Shown: piece by piece, positions 17,395 through 26,243 of the stretch
Layout: each line of letters begins with the position of its first letter
How positions within the stretch are numbered: the first letter of the stretch is position 1
NCBI GenBank assembly: GCA_030528355.1
Contig: JAUMZA010000004.1
Location: forward strand, 1-64,000
Reading direction: 5' to 3'
DNA length: 64,000 nucleotides
Source: Candidatus Saccharimonadota bacterium
GTDB lineage: Bacteria; Patescibacteriota; Saccharimonadia; Saccharimonadales; Saccharimonadaceae
The notes under the pieces: generated by a model
The model's database searches: none
Seen by the model: only the letters and a program-made list of their open reading frames with translations
What the model was told of the DNA's origin: nothing
Made by a program: the position numbers and the translations under genes

Positions 17395-19623
17395 TTATTT
17401 CTCTTCAGTTGTTTTTTTATCATCTGCCGTGGCCGGCTTTGCTTTATCAGTATTTTTTGCGGTCGGTTTTGTCAGCCCTAATATCTCATCTTCGGCCGCC
17501 TCGAGCTGAGCTTCTTGAGAGTGCATCACGTAGCGTGCAGCACGTGCTTTAGCCTGCAGTTCGGTACCGGTCAAGTGTTGCGGACGTACCACATCCGCAC
17601 TGCGACGCTCGTGGCCAGGGGCGGTGCCTGTGGCTGGCGAGCCGCCTTGCTGCACCATAATGACATTGCCAATGACCGCACTGCCACCGCCAGCCGATGA
17701 TGCCGCCGAACCTGCGTTCGCCGCTGCCGACATAATGTCGCTAGTTGAAAATCCGCTCACCATGCGTGGAGCCGCCACTTGCGGAACGCCGTCGGCCTTC
17801 TCGGCCTTGCTTGAGCCACCGCCGCCACCACCAGTGAGGCTGTCGCTTGTACGTGAGGCAGACGAGCGAGATGGCTTCGTCTTATCATCCTTCGCCAGCG
17901 GAATCCCTGCCGCTTTTTTATCACGGCTTTCACTAGCTGCTGCCACCACTTCGGTGCGACTCGGTGCCGAGCTTGTACCACTAGCCGCTTCTGTTGTTCG
18001 AGCTGGTGCAGTTGCAGTTGCGGCAGCAGTCGCCGATTTCTGCTTTTCCTGAGCGGCAGCGATCTTATTCGTAAGATTTGCATCCATTGCCACCCCACGA
18101 CCAATACTTTCAAGCAAGTAGGCCTCGGCCGCCTTTAGTTCAATACCTTCAAAACTATTGATATTAAGCTGCCCCGTATCGGCTGATTCGCCCAGCAGCG
18201 ACTGGCTTTCTTGATACTGCTGCAACGCCTTTGTATAATGCACCTGCGGTGATAATCCACCCTTTTGTCGCAGCTCTACCAAGCGATCTTGCACCTTACG
18301 ATCAAACTGTGCCTGTTCGGTACTTTTTTGTGCCTTCTTACGCACTCGCCGGCCAGAGCTGAGTCGCCCGATAATCGTACTACCGACCGTTTCACCATCC
18401 TGGGCAGCACTTAAGCGTTGTAAGCGATTAACCCCTTGCATAAATTTTGACTTCTTTTCAGACTGCATAGCGGCATGCTCACGACGTTCGGTTGATTTAT
18501 CACGCTCACGACTATGCTGCCCCCGACGCACTCGCACTGCCAAACGATCCGCACCGCTTAAGGCCAGCTTAAAGGCATACCACACTCCAGCTAGTGGCAA
18601 CACCGCCGCTCCAGCTGCGACCAAATTGACCGTTGCAGATGAACGCGAACCGGCACCACCGCCAGATTTTGACGGCGTATATTCATCATTTTCAACGCTG
18701 TAGCTACTATCATCTGCTTGAATAATCGCCGCACTGACAATCTGTCCCGCACCCAACAACAACGCAATCACCGGAAACAGCAACAAGGCCTGCGAAAGCA
18801 GCCGTAGCCAGCGGGTAAAGTACTGCTCGGTATTTGGTAGCAAATATGCCACAAACGCCAACGGCGAAATCAAAATCAGTGCCACAATTAACACCTTGCG
18901 TACAATCAGCACCACAATCAGCACCGAACAAATCAGTGCAACCAACAATACCACGGCTGAGATTGGGGCAAGTAGCACCCACGACACATCAACCTTACTT
19001 AAAATACCCGAGGTAATTTCGGTAAGAACCGGTGCACTATCGCTACCAATCTTATCAGCAATTGGCATGCCCGAGGTACCAATATTTTTTGCAATATCAC
19101 CCAACACGCTACTGATTACTCGGCCAGCAATGTTTGAAATATCCACCATTAGCTGACAAATATAGAACGAAATATTCACCAAAATAGCCCCCACGATAAA
19201 ACGTGGCAGCATGCGCTTAATGTTGTAATTACCGACACCACGGCCAGTAATGAGCGAATAAATCACCACCAAAAATGCGAACACAAACATTGCATTGGCA
19301 ATATTACGAGCAACACTCCAGGCTTTAATCGTGCCTCCTTGCGAATTAAACAAGGTTGGCTCAACCGTTAAGAAGCTTTGAGCCACAAAGGTAAAGGCAT
19401 AGTCACCCGCTTTAGCCGCAGAACGTAGCACTGGACATATCAACCAGCCAATATTATCTAGTGCACAAGTAGTAATTGGTTGATTATCATTCAAGGCAGA
19501 CAATGCATCAAGTCCGCCGCCAGCACCTTGTGCACTAACCGGCCGCTGCACCACAGACACCATCGCACCAAGCACAGCCACCGCCATGATGATACTTGTT
19601 ATCCATGTCTTTAGTTTACGCAT
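17395..19623 (-). CDS. VirB6/TrbL-like polytopic membrane protein (paralogue 1)
   Basis: This 742-residue protein has a signal peptide (residues 1-32, ending VSAQG), a conserved cysteine pair in CALDNIGWLICP (Cys53, Cys63), and about seven membrane helices between residues 75 and 390. A long Ala/Ser/Glu-rich, probably disordered cytosolic tail follows. The segments AWSVARNIANAMFVFAFLVV and ISPLAFVAYLLPNTEQYF are shared almost residue for residue with the protein at 53925-56573. The layout fits the VirB6/TrbL channel family of type IV secretion systems. The ATG at 19623 was chosen over a GTG two codons upstream because AGGGAGGG is correctly spaced from it. It overlaps the end of the AAA+ gene by 8 bases, indicating coupled translation. 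Confidence 0.85.
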   Translation of the reverse strand: MRKLKTWITSIIMAVAVLGAMVSVVQRPVSAQGAGGGLDALSALNDNQPITTCALDNIGWLICPVLRSAAKAGDYAFTFVAQSFLTVEPTLFNSQGGTIKAWSVARNIANAMFVFAFLVVIYSLITGRGVGNYNIKRMLPRFIVGAILVNISFYICQLMVDISNIAGRVISSVLGDIAKNIGTSGMPIADKIGSDSAPVLTEITSGILSKVDVSWVLLAPISAVVLLVALICSVLIVVLIVRKVLIVALILISPLAFVAYLLPNTEQYFTRWLRLLSQALLLFPVIALLLGAGQIVSAAIIQADDSSYSVENDEYTPSKSGGGAGSRSSATVNLVAAGAAVLPLAGVWYAFKLALSGADRLAVRVRRGQHSRERDKSTERREHAAMQSEKKSKFMQGVNRLQRLSAAQDGETVGSTIIGRLSSGRRVRKKAQKSTEQAQFDRKVQDRLVELRQKGGLSPQVHYTKALQQYQESQSLLGESADTGQLNINSFEGIELKAAEAYLLESIGRGVAMDANLTNKIAAAQEKQKSATAAATATAPARTTEAASGTSSAPSRTEVVAAASESRDKKAAGIPLAKDDKTKPSRSSASRTSDSLTGGGGGGSSKAEKADGVPQVAAPRMVSGFSTSDIMSAAANAGSAASSAGGGSAVIGNVIMVQQGGSPATGTAPGHERRSADVVRPQHLTGTELQAKARAARYVMHSQEAQLEAAEDEILGLTKPTAKNTDKAKPATADDKKTTEEK

Positions 19624-22042
19624 GTTCACCCTCCCTTGTTGTGGTCATGCTACCACCTAGTGCATTCGCTACTTGCTGCTTGCTTATCTTTATTATAGTA
19701 CCAGGAAGTACCAATCCACTCAACATTTCTTTTGCAATTGTGTTTTCAACTGCTCGCTGCACCACTCGCCGCATTGGTCGAGCGCCCAGGCGAGGGTCGT
19801 AGCCGTGCTCAACGAGTAGCAATTTGGCATCATCGTCCACCTCGACCTGCACCTTTTGCAGTGCCAATGTTTTATTGATACCCGCCAGCATTAAATCAAT
19901 CACCTGCACCAGTTCTGGCTTGTTTAACGGCCGGAACACCACAATTTCATCAAAACGGTTCAAAAACTCTGGCTTAAATTGGTTTGATGAAATCAGCTCA
20001 TCAGTGATTTGCAACTCAAACTGTTCTAGCTCGTAGCCACGTTCAATATATTCACGAATTCTATCCGCCCCTGCGTTGCTAGTGGCAATTACAATCGCAT
20101 CACGAAAGCTTACTTCACGGTTATTAATATCACGCAAAATCCCTTCATCAAGCAGCTGCAGCAGAGTAGTAAGCACATTCGGATGTGCCTTTTCAATTTC
20201 ATCAAGCAACACCACGCTAAACGGCTGCTTCATTACCTGGGCAGTTAAACTATGTGGATCGTTCGCCCCGTCGGCAATTAACCGTGCCACGTCATCAATC
20301 CCCACGTACTCATTCAGGTCAAGCCGTACGATTTTATCTTCCCCGCCAAAATACACATCAGCCAACGCCTTAGCAAGCTCGGTTTTACCAACACCAGTCG
20401 GCCCCAAGAACAAAAAGGTGCCGATGGGACGATCTTGATTACGCACCCCAGCTCGAGCCCGCCGCAGGGCATCACTAACCGCCTGCACTGCCCTAGTTTG
20501 GTTAATCATGCGTTCATGAATCCTATCTTCAAGATGCAGCAGCATTTCACGATCGTCTGCATCGCTCGCTACGCTTACTTTTACATCCATCGTCTGTTCA
20601 ATTGCCTGCTGCACCGAATTAATCGTTACCAATCCATTTTGTGCATAGCTGGCTGCCATTTCAAGCAATTTTAAGGCTCGCCCCGGCATGGCTAAATCAT
20701 GAATGTAGCGCTCACTTAAGCGATACGCCTCGGCAATCGACTGATACATATAGGTTACTTTGCGTTTATATTCAGTAACAATCAGCTTATCTTGCATAAT
20801 CTGCATCGTATCAGCTTTTTGCGGCTGACTCACCATAACACGATTAAGTGCATTAATCAGGCCTGGATTGCGTTGACTAATTTGCAACAATCGCTGCTCG
20901 TCCATTGTTAAAATCACCCGCAAATTGCCGGCTTCAAGAATTGGCAGCAGCACATTACCAATATCCACCGAACCAACTCCCTCTTCAAAGAACAGCTGGG
21001 CGTTATCCAGGCAGATAATTACATTTTTTGCCTGATATGCTTCTGCCAATACTCGCATTACCAAACCCTCAAGCTCCCCACGGCCAGGGGCTGCCGCAAT
21101 GAGGGCTGATGAATCCAATAAGAATACCTGACGAAACTTCAGATTAGCCGGGATGTCGGATGAGGCATCAAGAATATAATCAGAAAATGCCCGTAAAATT
21201 TCTGTTTTACCCACACCATTCGGGCCAACCAGTACCGCATTTTGCCGCCCGCCAGAACTAAACGTTTCAACCAGCTGCGTAATAATGCGTTGATGGTCGG
21301 CCGTCTCAAACGAAAAGCCGTTGCCCGCCTGATGTGCTAAATTCACCCCAAAGCGATTTAGCAGCGGAATATAGCCAAATGACCAATCACGGGCAATGCC
21401 ACCCGTACGGCGAGGCGTAGCGTGTTTGTGAATTAGTTCTTGCAGATGATTATACCAACGTATACACGCAAGCACTTCTTCCATATCAAGATGCATCTGG
21501 GCGAGCAACATATCGCACTGCGGACTTTGCTGCAGAATAGCCGCCGCCAATACCCCGCCGTGTAGCAATTTACTATCAGTTTGCTGCTGAATCGTACGGG
21601 CAATCTGCCATAAATCATCTGTCATTTTAATATCATCCGTGGCGATATTAAGCAGCACATTAGCCGTAATGCCGCAACGTACCGCCATAAATTGCCCGCT
21701 ATTGGTAGTGCCAGTGATTTGAGCGATTTGTTTTGGCGACATATGCGGGCGTAATTTTGCAAGCATATCACCAGCCAGCACATCATCAACCCCGTGTGGG
21801 CGAGCCATCGGTGGCAGTTCTTTGAGATCGCCCTTATACCATTCGACTAACATGAGTGGTAGTGCGGCCAAGCCTATCACCAGCCAGCCAACACTCATCC
21901 CCAGCACCAACAGACCAATGCCACAAATCAGCAACGCATACAGCAACACCTGCAGTAATACAATCCACACACCGCCAAGTGCAGCACCAACCCGAGCTTT
22001 GACTGCCCGCTCGCTTTGTAGGTTGAGATTTAAGACTGCCAT
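19616..22042 (-). CDS. Membrane-tethered double-AAA+ Clp-family ATPase
   Basis: This protein of about 808 residues has two adjacent membrane helices at about 22-66, a Clp-N-like helical domain (about 85-200) and two AAA+ modules. D1 has Walker A VGPNGVGKTE (273-280) but a Walker B of LDNAQ, with Asn in place of the catalytic Glu. D2 has Walker A LGPTGVGKTE (547-554), Walker B VVLLDEIEKAH and the LNRFDE arginine finger, then a Clp D2-small domain. The (I/L)GF tripeptide loop that docks ClpP is not seen, so it looks like a ClpB-type remodeller rather than a protease subunit. It overlaps the upstream small membrane gene and the downstream VirB6-like gene. Two nearby ATGs (22051, 22042) are possible starts. 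Confidence 0.85.
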   Translation of the reverse strand: MAVLNLNLQSERAVKARVGAALGGVWIVLLQVLLYALLICGIGLLVLGMSVGWLVIGLAALPLMLVEWYKGDLKELPPMARPHGVDDVLAGDMLAKLRPHMSPKQIAQITGTTNSGQFMAVRCGITANVLLNIATDDIKMTDDLWQIARTIQQQTDSKLLHGGVLAAAILQQSPQCDMLLAQMHLDMEEVLACIRWYNHLQELIHKHATPRRTGGIARDWSFGYIPLLNRFGVNLAHQAGNGFSFETADHQRIITQLVETFSSGGRQNAVLVGPNGVGKTEILRAFSDYILDASSDIPANLKFRQVFLLDSSALIAAAPGRGELEGLVMRVLAEAYQAKNVIICLDNAQLFFEEGVGSVDIGNVLLPILEAGNLRVILTMDEQRLLQISQRNPGLINALNRVMVSQPQKADTMQIMQDKLIVTEYKRKVTYMYQSIAEAYRLSERYIHDLAMPGRALKLLEMAASYAQNGLVTINSVQQAIEQTMDVKVSVASDADDREMLLHLEDRIHERMINQTRAVQAVSDALRRARAGVRNQDRPIGTFLFLGPTGVGKTELAKALADVYFGGEDKIVRLDLNEYVGIDDVARLIADGANDPHSLTAQVMKQPFSVVLLDEIEKAHPNVLTTLLQLLDEGILRDINNREVSFRDAIVIATSNAGADRIREYIERGYELEQFELQITDELISSNQFKPEFLNRFDEIVVFRPLNKPELVQVIDLMLAGINKTLALQKVQVEVDDDAKLLLVEHGYDPRLGARPMRRVVQRAVENTIAKEMLSGLVLPGTIIKISKQQVANALGGSMTTTREGEHA

Positions 22043-22413
22043 GGCACCCATCCTGAAATTGCTAATATACAGCCAATCACTGGCACAAATGGCATTATGC
22101 CCCACGCCAGCAATATCACCACACTCACCAATGCCATCAATGTAATGACCAACAAGCCCACCACTAACACCACCGAACGCACACAGGCACCAATAAAGCG
22201 TGAAATCAGCCGCTCTGCAAACATGCGTAGTTTTAGACCTAGCGAGCCATCAACCCTACCCGCTCCGTCTTGGCGAAACAGTGCAAACATAGTTTTTAGC
22301 AGCAACCCGATCGAAAAATAGTCCATAGCAGATTCGAGTCGAAGCATGCATAAGCGAGCTCGGCGAAGATAGCCGTCGCCGTACCACCACCGTAATAAGC
22401 CCACAATAAACAT
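22030..22413 (-). CDS. Small membrane protein, first gene of the AAA+/VirB6 operon
   Basis: This 127-residue protein has a basic N-terminus and one long or two tight hydrophobic segments near the C-terminus (SVVLVVGLLVITLMALVSVVILLAWGIMPFVPVIGCILAISG). The family is not recognised. Its -10 TAGAAT lies 6 bases before the ATG, so the operon likely begins with a leaderless message. It ends 13 bases inside the AAA+ gene, which ties its translation to the ATPase. It could be an anchor or inner-membrane platform partner of the tethered ATPase, comparable in size to PrgI/VirB3-type subunits, but there is no sequence proof of that. Confidence 0.75.
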   Translation of the reverse strand: MFIVGLLRWWYGDGYLRRARLCMLRLESAMDYFSIGLLLKTMFALFRQDGAGRVDGSLGLKLRMFAERLISRFIGACVRSVVLVVGLLVITLMALVSVVILLAWGIMPFVPVIGCILAISGWVPWQS

Positions 22414-22504
22414 AACCTTATTCTACTCTAAAATGACACAAAACGCCACCTTTTTGCCAGAATTACTTTATTGCAACCCGTGCTCGTTGTATACTTAATA
22501 CTAT

Positions 22505-23779
22505 ATGCCAAAACCTCATGTTGCGACATTCGGAAAATTAGTGCGTCGAGTTGCCCGCCTGCGGGGCGGCGGTTCTGCGTTTCCAGGCTTGGTGATAGAA
22601 AAAATCTCGCCAACCTTCACCCAAGAAGTCTTGGCAACACTGCCTTATGGCGTGGTGGTCGTTAGTGGCACCAATGGCAAAACCACCACCACCAAAATGG
22701 TGGTAGAATTGCTCGAAAGCCAGGGTTTACGTGTATTTACCAACCGCACTGGCAGTAATTTTGCTCGGGGCGTAACTGCAGCCCTGTTGGGTGAGGTTGA
22801 CTACAAAGGTAAGCTAGCCGCAGATATTGCCGTACTTGAGCTGGATGAGGCTCATGCGGTGAAATTTGTTGCCATGGTGCCACCAACTCACTGCTTACTA
22901 TTAAACGTCATGCGCGACCAGCTTGATAGGTTTGGTGAAATCGACACCACCGCAAAGCTACTCACTCATATCGCAAAGGCCACCACTAAGACCGTAGTAC
23001 TCAACCGTGAAGACCCCAGAGTGGCTGCGATTGCCACTACACTCAGCTCGTCTGTTGCGGTGCAATACTTTGGGCTTGCCCCTGCCCTACTAGCTCAGTT
23101 TCCGCACGATGACAATCTACGAAACTCAGCTCCTGCTACCCACGGCGACACGCCCGCACTAGCAACGCTTGATGCGTTTTCCGACACACAAGCAACGTTT
23201 ACTCTACAGGGCACATCTCACACCACAAGCTTGTCGCTAAAAGGTATTTACAATACTTACAATGCAGCAGCAGCACTTGCTTTGGTGGCGGCAATTTGTG
23301 GTGATTCACTAAAAGTGAAGCCTCTACTCCACGCATTGGCCCAGGTTGCACCCGCTTTTGGCCGAGGTGAAACAGTCATGATCAATGGCATGCCGGTGGA
23401 TCTAGTACTGGTTAAAAACCCTGGTGGCTTTCGGCTGGCATTGCAATCATTTTCGCCTAAAGGTGTTGCTACCATGATTGCCATCAACGATAACTACGCC
23501 GATGGCCGTGATATGAGTTGGCTATGGGATGTTGATTTTCGCAGCTTGGCCGATGATGGCGTCGCGATGGTAAGTGGCATGCGAGCCTACGACATGGCAT
23601 TGCGACTCGGTTACGACAACATCACCCCTACTGCCATCGAACCACAACTTGCAACAGCCCTGACCACATTCCTTTCACAATACAACTCGCAACCAAAACG
23701 CATCTACTGCAGCTACACCGCCATGTTAACACTCCGCAAATCGCTCGCCCAACATACTAATATGGAGGATGTGTTATGA
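22505..23779 (+). CDS. murT: Lipid II isoglutaminyl synthase, MurT subunit
   Basis: This 424-residue Mur-ligase-like protein has the ATP-binding loop VVVSGTNGKTTTTKM, the central ligase segments LELDEAHAVKF and LLLNVMRDQLDRFGEID, and the C-terminal DUF1727-type domain. MurT with GatD amidates the D-Glu of lipid II to D-isoglutamine, which is needed for efficient cross-linking in many Gram-positives. The Cys4 zinc ribbon usually inserted after the LNREDP segment is absent here; that region has no cysteine at all. A -10 TATACT lies 9 bases before the ATG. The stop overlaps the gatD start as ATGA. This supports a Gram-positive-like cell wall in this organism. Confidence 0.93.
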   Translation: MPKPHVATFGKLVRRVARLRGGGSAFPGLVIEKISPTFTQEVLATLPYGVVVVSGTNGKTTTTKMVVELLESQGLRVFTNRTGSNFARGVTAALLGEVDYKGKLAADIAVLELDEAHAVKFVAMVPPTHCLLLNVMRDQLDRFGEIDTTAKLLTHIAKATTKTVVLNREDPRVAAIATTLSSSVAVQYFGLAPALLAQFPHDDNLRNSAPATHGDTPALATLDAFSDTQATFTLQGTSHTTSLSLKGIYNTYNAAAALALVAAICGDSLKVKPLLHALAQVAPAFGRGETVMINGMPVDLVLVKNPGGFRLALQSFSPKGVATMIAINDNYADGRDMSWLWDVDFRSLADDGVAMVSGMRAYDMALRLGYDNITPTAIEPQLATALTTFLSQYNSQPKRIYCSYTAMLTLRKSLAQHTNMEDVL

Positions 23780-24498
23780 GCCGTACACTTACCATCGTGC
23801 AACTGTACCCTCGTGATATGAATATCTACGGCGACTGGGGCAATACTCTTACTCTGCAGCGGCGTGCCCAATGGCGAGGCGTTACGACTGAGATAATTGA
23901 CTACAATATTGGCGACAGCTTCCCTGCAAACGCTGATATTATCGTTGGTGGTGGCGGGCAAGATAGTGGGCAGCAGCGAGTCTGCAAGGACCTTCAGCAC
24001 ATAGCCCCCACACTACGCAGCCTGGCAGACAACGGCACGCCAATGCTGATGATTTGTGGCATGTATCAACTATTTGGCAAACGATTTATCACCAAAGATG
24101 GCAACGAGCTACCTGGCATTGGCATATTTAACGCTGAAACCAAGGCTGGTAATGAACGACTGATTGGCAACATCATCCTTGAGAGTAAAGAATTTGGCGA
24201 TATTATTGGTTACGAAAATCACAGCGGTCAAACCTTTTTAGAAGGTGGCACTACGCCGCTTGGAAAAGTACGACTCGGAGCAGGCAATAACCTGACTGAT
24301 GGCGTAGAGGGTGCTCGCTACCGCAACGTGATTGGCACATACCTGCACGGCTCGCTACTACCCAAAAATCCCCGCCTGGCTGATTTTTTGATTGCTAAAG
24401 CCCTAGCCAAACACAGCCACACCAAACCACTCGCCCTACTCGAGATCGATGCAATCGCTGAGCAGGCACGAACGGTAGCCAGTAAGCGGCCACGGTAA
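23776..24498 (+). CDS. gatD: Lipid II isoglutaminyl synthase, glutamine amidotransferase subunit GatD
   Basis: This 240-residue class I glutamine amidotransferase is of the CobB/CobQ type. The nucleophile is the Cys in MLMICGMYQLFG, about residue 95, and the partner His is in TYLHGSLLPKNP, about 190. The N-terminal IVQLYPRDMNIYGDWGNTLT is a GatD signature. It releases ammonia from glutamine and channels it to MurT. The gene overlaps murT by 4 bases, so the two subunits are made in coupled fashion. The length matches Staphylococcus GatD. There is no clear terminator after it. Confidence 0.95.
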   Translation: MSRTLTIVQLYPRDMNIYGDWGNTLTLQRRAQWRGVTTEIIDYNIGDSFPANADIIVGGGGQDSGQQRVCKDLQHIAPTLRSLADNGTPMLMICGMYQLFGKRFITKDGNELPGIGIFNAETKAGNERLIGNIILESKEFGDIIGYENHSGQTFLEGGTTPLGKVRLGAGNNLTDGVEGARYRNVIGTYLHGSLLPKNPRLADFLIAKALAKHSHTKPLALLEIDAIAEQARTVASKRPR

Positions 24499-24502
24499 TT
24501 TT

Positions 24503-24754
24503 TTACAGCTCGCTTTCGATACAAACCGAAGCACCCGGCTCTGTAAATTCGGCAAGGTCAACTTCTGTGAGAATAGATGGTAAAATAACTGTTGTTTTTG
24601 GATCGACAAAACCACACTCGGCTACCTCTGTTTCGCCATGGCCCTTTGCGAGCGGATCAGGATGATCATCAATAAAATTATCGTAGCATAGGCCTGTCAG
24701 ACAAGCAAGGCGGCCAGTTTTGCATGTAGCTTGCTTATTTTTCTGTTTCCAGGC
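24503..24754 (-). pseudogene. Cysteine-containing ORF fragment without a start codon
   Basis: The minus strand has 83 open codons bounded by TAA at 24755-24757 and TAA at 24503-24505. The peptide contains CKTGRLACLTGLCYDNF, then DDHPDPLAKGHGETEVAECG, and ends in VCIESEL. It has five cysteines and balanced composition, so it looks like real coding sequence, but no ATG, GTG or TTG occurs in frame. It may be the 3' part of a lost gene or use an unusual start. No family is recognised. It lies between gatD and tRNA-Pro, beyond the terminator of that tRNA. Confidence 0.3.
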
Positions 24755-24830
24755 TTAACGCAACCGCTTAATGTGCAGTTTGTTAGTTCTGCATGAGGTT
24801 GCCAGACAATCCAAGCTCACAGCCTCATGA

Positions 24831-24868
24831 AAACTAAAAAACCACCCTGGTAGTCGCCAAGATGGTTT
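24831..24868 (-). terminator. Terminator after tRNA-Pro
   Basis: On the minus strand an 11-bp stem with GU pairs (24857-24867 with 24840-24850) is followed by a T-rich tail. It lies about 65 bases downstream of tRNA-Pro. Confidence 0.6.
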
Positions 24869-24933
24869 CGAATTGTGAAATAAAAAAGAGTTGGCTACTG
24901 CCAACGCTCTATAAACAGATATAAGATTTGTAC

Positions 24934-25010
24934 TGGTCGGGGTGAAAGGACTCGAACCTTCGACCTCACGGTCCCAAACCGCGCGCGCTAGCCAACTGCG
25001 CCACACCCCG
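24934..25010 (-). tRNA. tRNA-Pro (anticodon TGG)
   Basis: On the minus strand the acceptor stem CGGGGTG pairs with the CACCCCG end. The anticodon loop is TTTGGGA and the T-arm AGGTTCGAGTCCT is present. CCA is encoded at 24936-24934. A -10 TATAAT lies about 17 bases upstream (25032-25027). Confidence 0.95.
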
Positions 25011-25060
25011 ATGGTGTACTGTAGGTATTATAGCAAAAAATATGTTTGTATTCCAGTGTT

Positions 25061-26182
25061 TTATTGTGGGATTATTTTTTGCACCAACGGAATCCGCAAT
25101 AACCCCCAAATTATCAACACCACCACCAACGCCACTACTGCATTAACCCAGGGCATGTCCACCTTTGGGGCGATAGTAACGACAACCATCGGCAACAAAA
25201 GTGCCTGCAGACAGTATGCACTCAACGACCGCTGCCCTAACGGCAATAATAGCCAGCCAAATAACCTCAACACTACTGGGCGAAGCAAACGAAACGCCAC
25301 CAATAAACCACCAAACCACACAAACGACAAGGCGATACGAGTGAGCGTTAATGGATCAATCGTTACATAGGGAGCTATCACCTGACGAACCGCCAAGTAC
25401 TCATCAAAACTTACTACATTCCAGTTTGGATCTTCCACCTTATGCCAGCCGTGCGTAAAGAAATAGCTGGCATACATAGTGATGGCCGTTGCCGCCAACA
25501 AGCCAGCAATTGCTGCCGTTCGCACATACGGGTGACGTTGCAGCCACGCCACAATCGCTTCAAGCCGGTAACCAATCAATGCCGCACCAAAGAAAAGCAG
25601 CTGCCATTGTAGTGCCGCCTCGTATACATACGCACTCAACCAATATGCGGCAGCCATAAGTCCAATAATGATATAGTCTTTTTTGCGACGCAGCAACCAT
25701 AAAAATAGTGGCGTAATAAGCAGCATGATAGCGTACAGTCGCAAAAAGTAGATCCATGGACTAAAGTATTCAGTCGAAGTTACTGCCCAGCCTACACTCA
25801 GCACGCTCGCCATTTGCTCCTTGGTTGGTAGGTCGGGCAAGGCATCATGCCAGCCGTGTAGATGAGTAAATAGCAGCACTGCAAACGTAATCCCAACCCC
25901 CCACGCATACAACATCGCCGCACGCTTTGCGAGCAGTGTTGACACTTCTTTTAGTGGCTTGTGTCGACTTTTAAAGCCACGGATATAGCCAATCAATAAG
26001 CCAGAAATCAAAAAGAAACCTTCTGCGGCCGTCACCCATAAGCGCCCTTCGCCCGTAATGTAGCGAAGTGGACTTGGCCATAACTGCAAATGGTCGATGA
26101 TAATAATCACCACAAATAAACCTCGCAGCAAATCAAGCTCAAAGATACGTCGTTTTTTCGGCGGCGTGTTTACCTCTTTCAT
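25061..26182 (-). CDS. OpgC-like integral membrane protein
   Basis: This protein of 373 residues has about ten membrane helices. It opens with FELDLLRGLFVVIIIIDHLQ, matching the (E/R)xDxLRGxxxxxxxxDH motif of OpgC/DUF1624-type acyl- or succinyltransferase-like membrane proteins. Further segments include EGFFLISGLLIGY and a C-terminal LGQRSLSAYCLQ, also typical of that group. OpgC modifies periplasmic glucans in proteobacteria; here the acceptor is unknown and may be a surface glycan. The ATG at 26182 is chosen because a TATACT box and a leader with AAAAGAAG lie directly upstream. It is divergent from the VIT1-like gene, sharing an intergenic promoter region. Confidence 0.8.
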   Translation of the reverse strand: MKEVNTPPKKRRIFELDLLRGLFVVIIIIDHLQLWPSPLRYITGEGRLWVTAAEGFFLISGLLIGYIRGFKSRHKPLKEVSTLLAKRAAMLYAWGVGITFAVLLFTHLHGWHDALPDLPTKEQMASVLSVGWAVTSTEYFSPWIYFLRLYAIMLLITPLFLWLLRRKKDYIIIGLMAAAYWLSAYVYEAALQWQLLFFGAALIGYRLEAIVAWLQRHPYVRTAAIAGLLAATAITMYASYFFTHGWHKVEDPNWNVVSFDEYLAVRQVIAPYVTIDPLTLTRIALSFVWFGGLLVAFRLLRPVVLRLFGWLLLPLGQRSLSAYCLQALLLPMVVVTIAPKVDMPWVNAVVALVVVLIIWGLLRIPLVQKIIPQ

Positions 26183-26243
26183 GCTTCTTTTATTAGTATA
26201 CCGCACTAGTAAAACTATATGCAATCTATAGTATAATATGCAT

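Noticed and set aside
14689-19623. A conjugative plasmid or integrative element as the origin of the VirB6-like operon
   Set aside because: There is no relaxase, VirB4, VirD4 or integrase nearby, and the base composition and start signals match the housekeeping genes. It looks like a resident system.
24792-24829. Inverted repeat CATGAGG/CCTCATG
   Set aside because: The 24-base loop and lack of a T run make it a poor terminator. A better one lies just beside it for tRNA-Pro.
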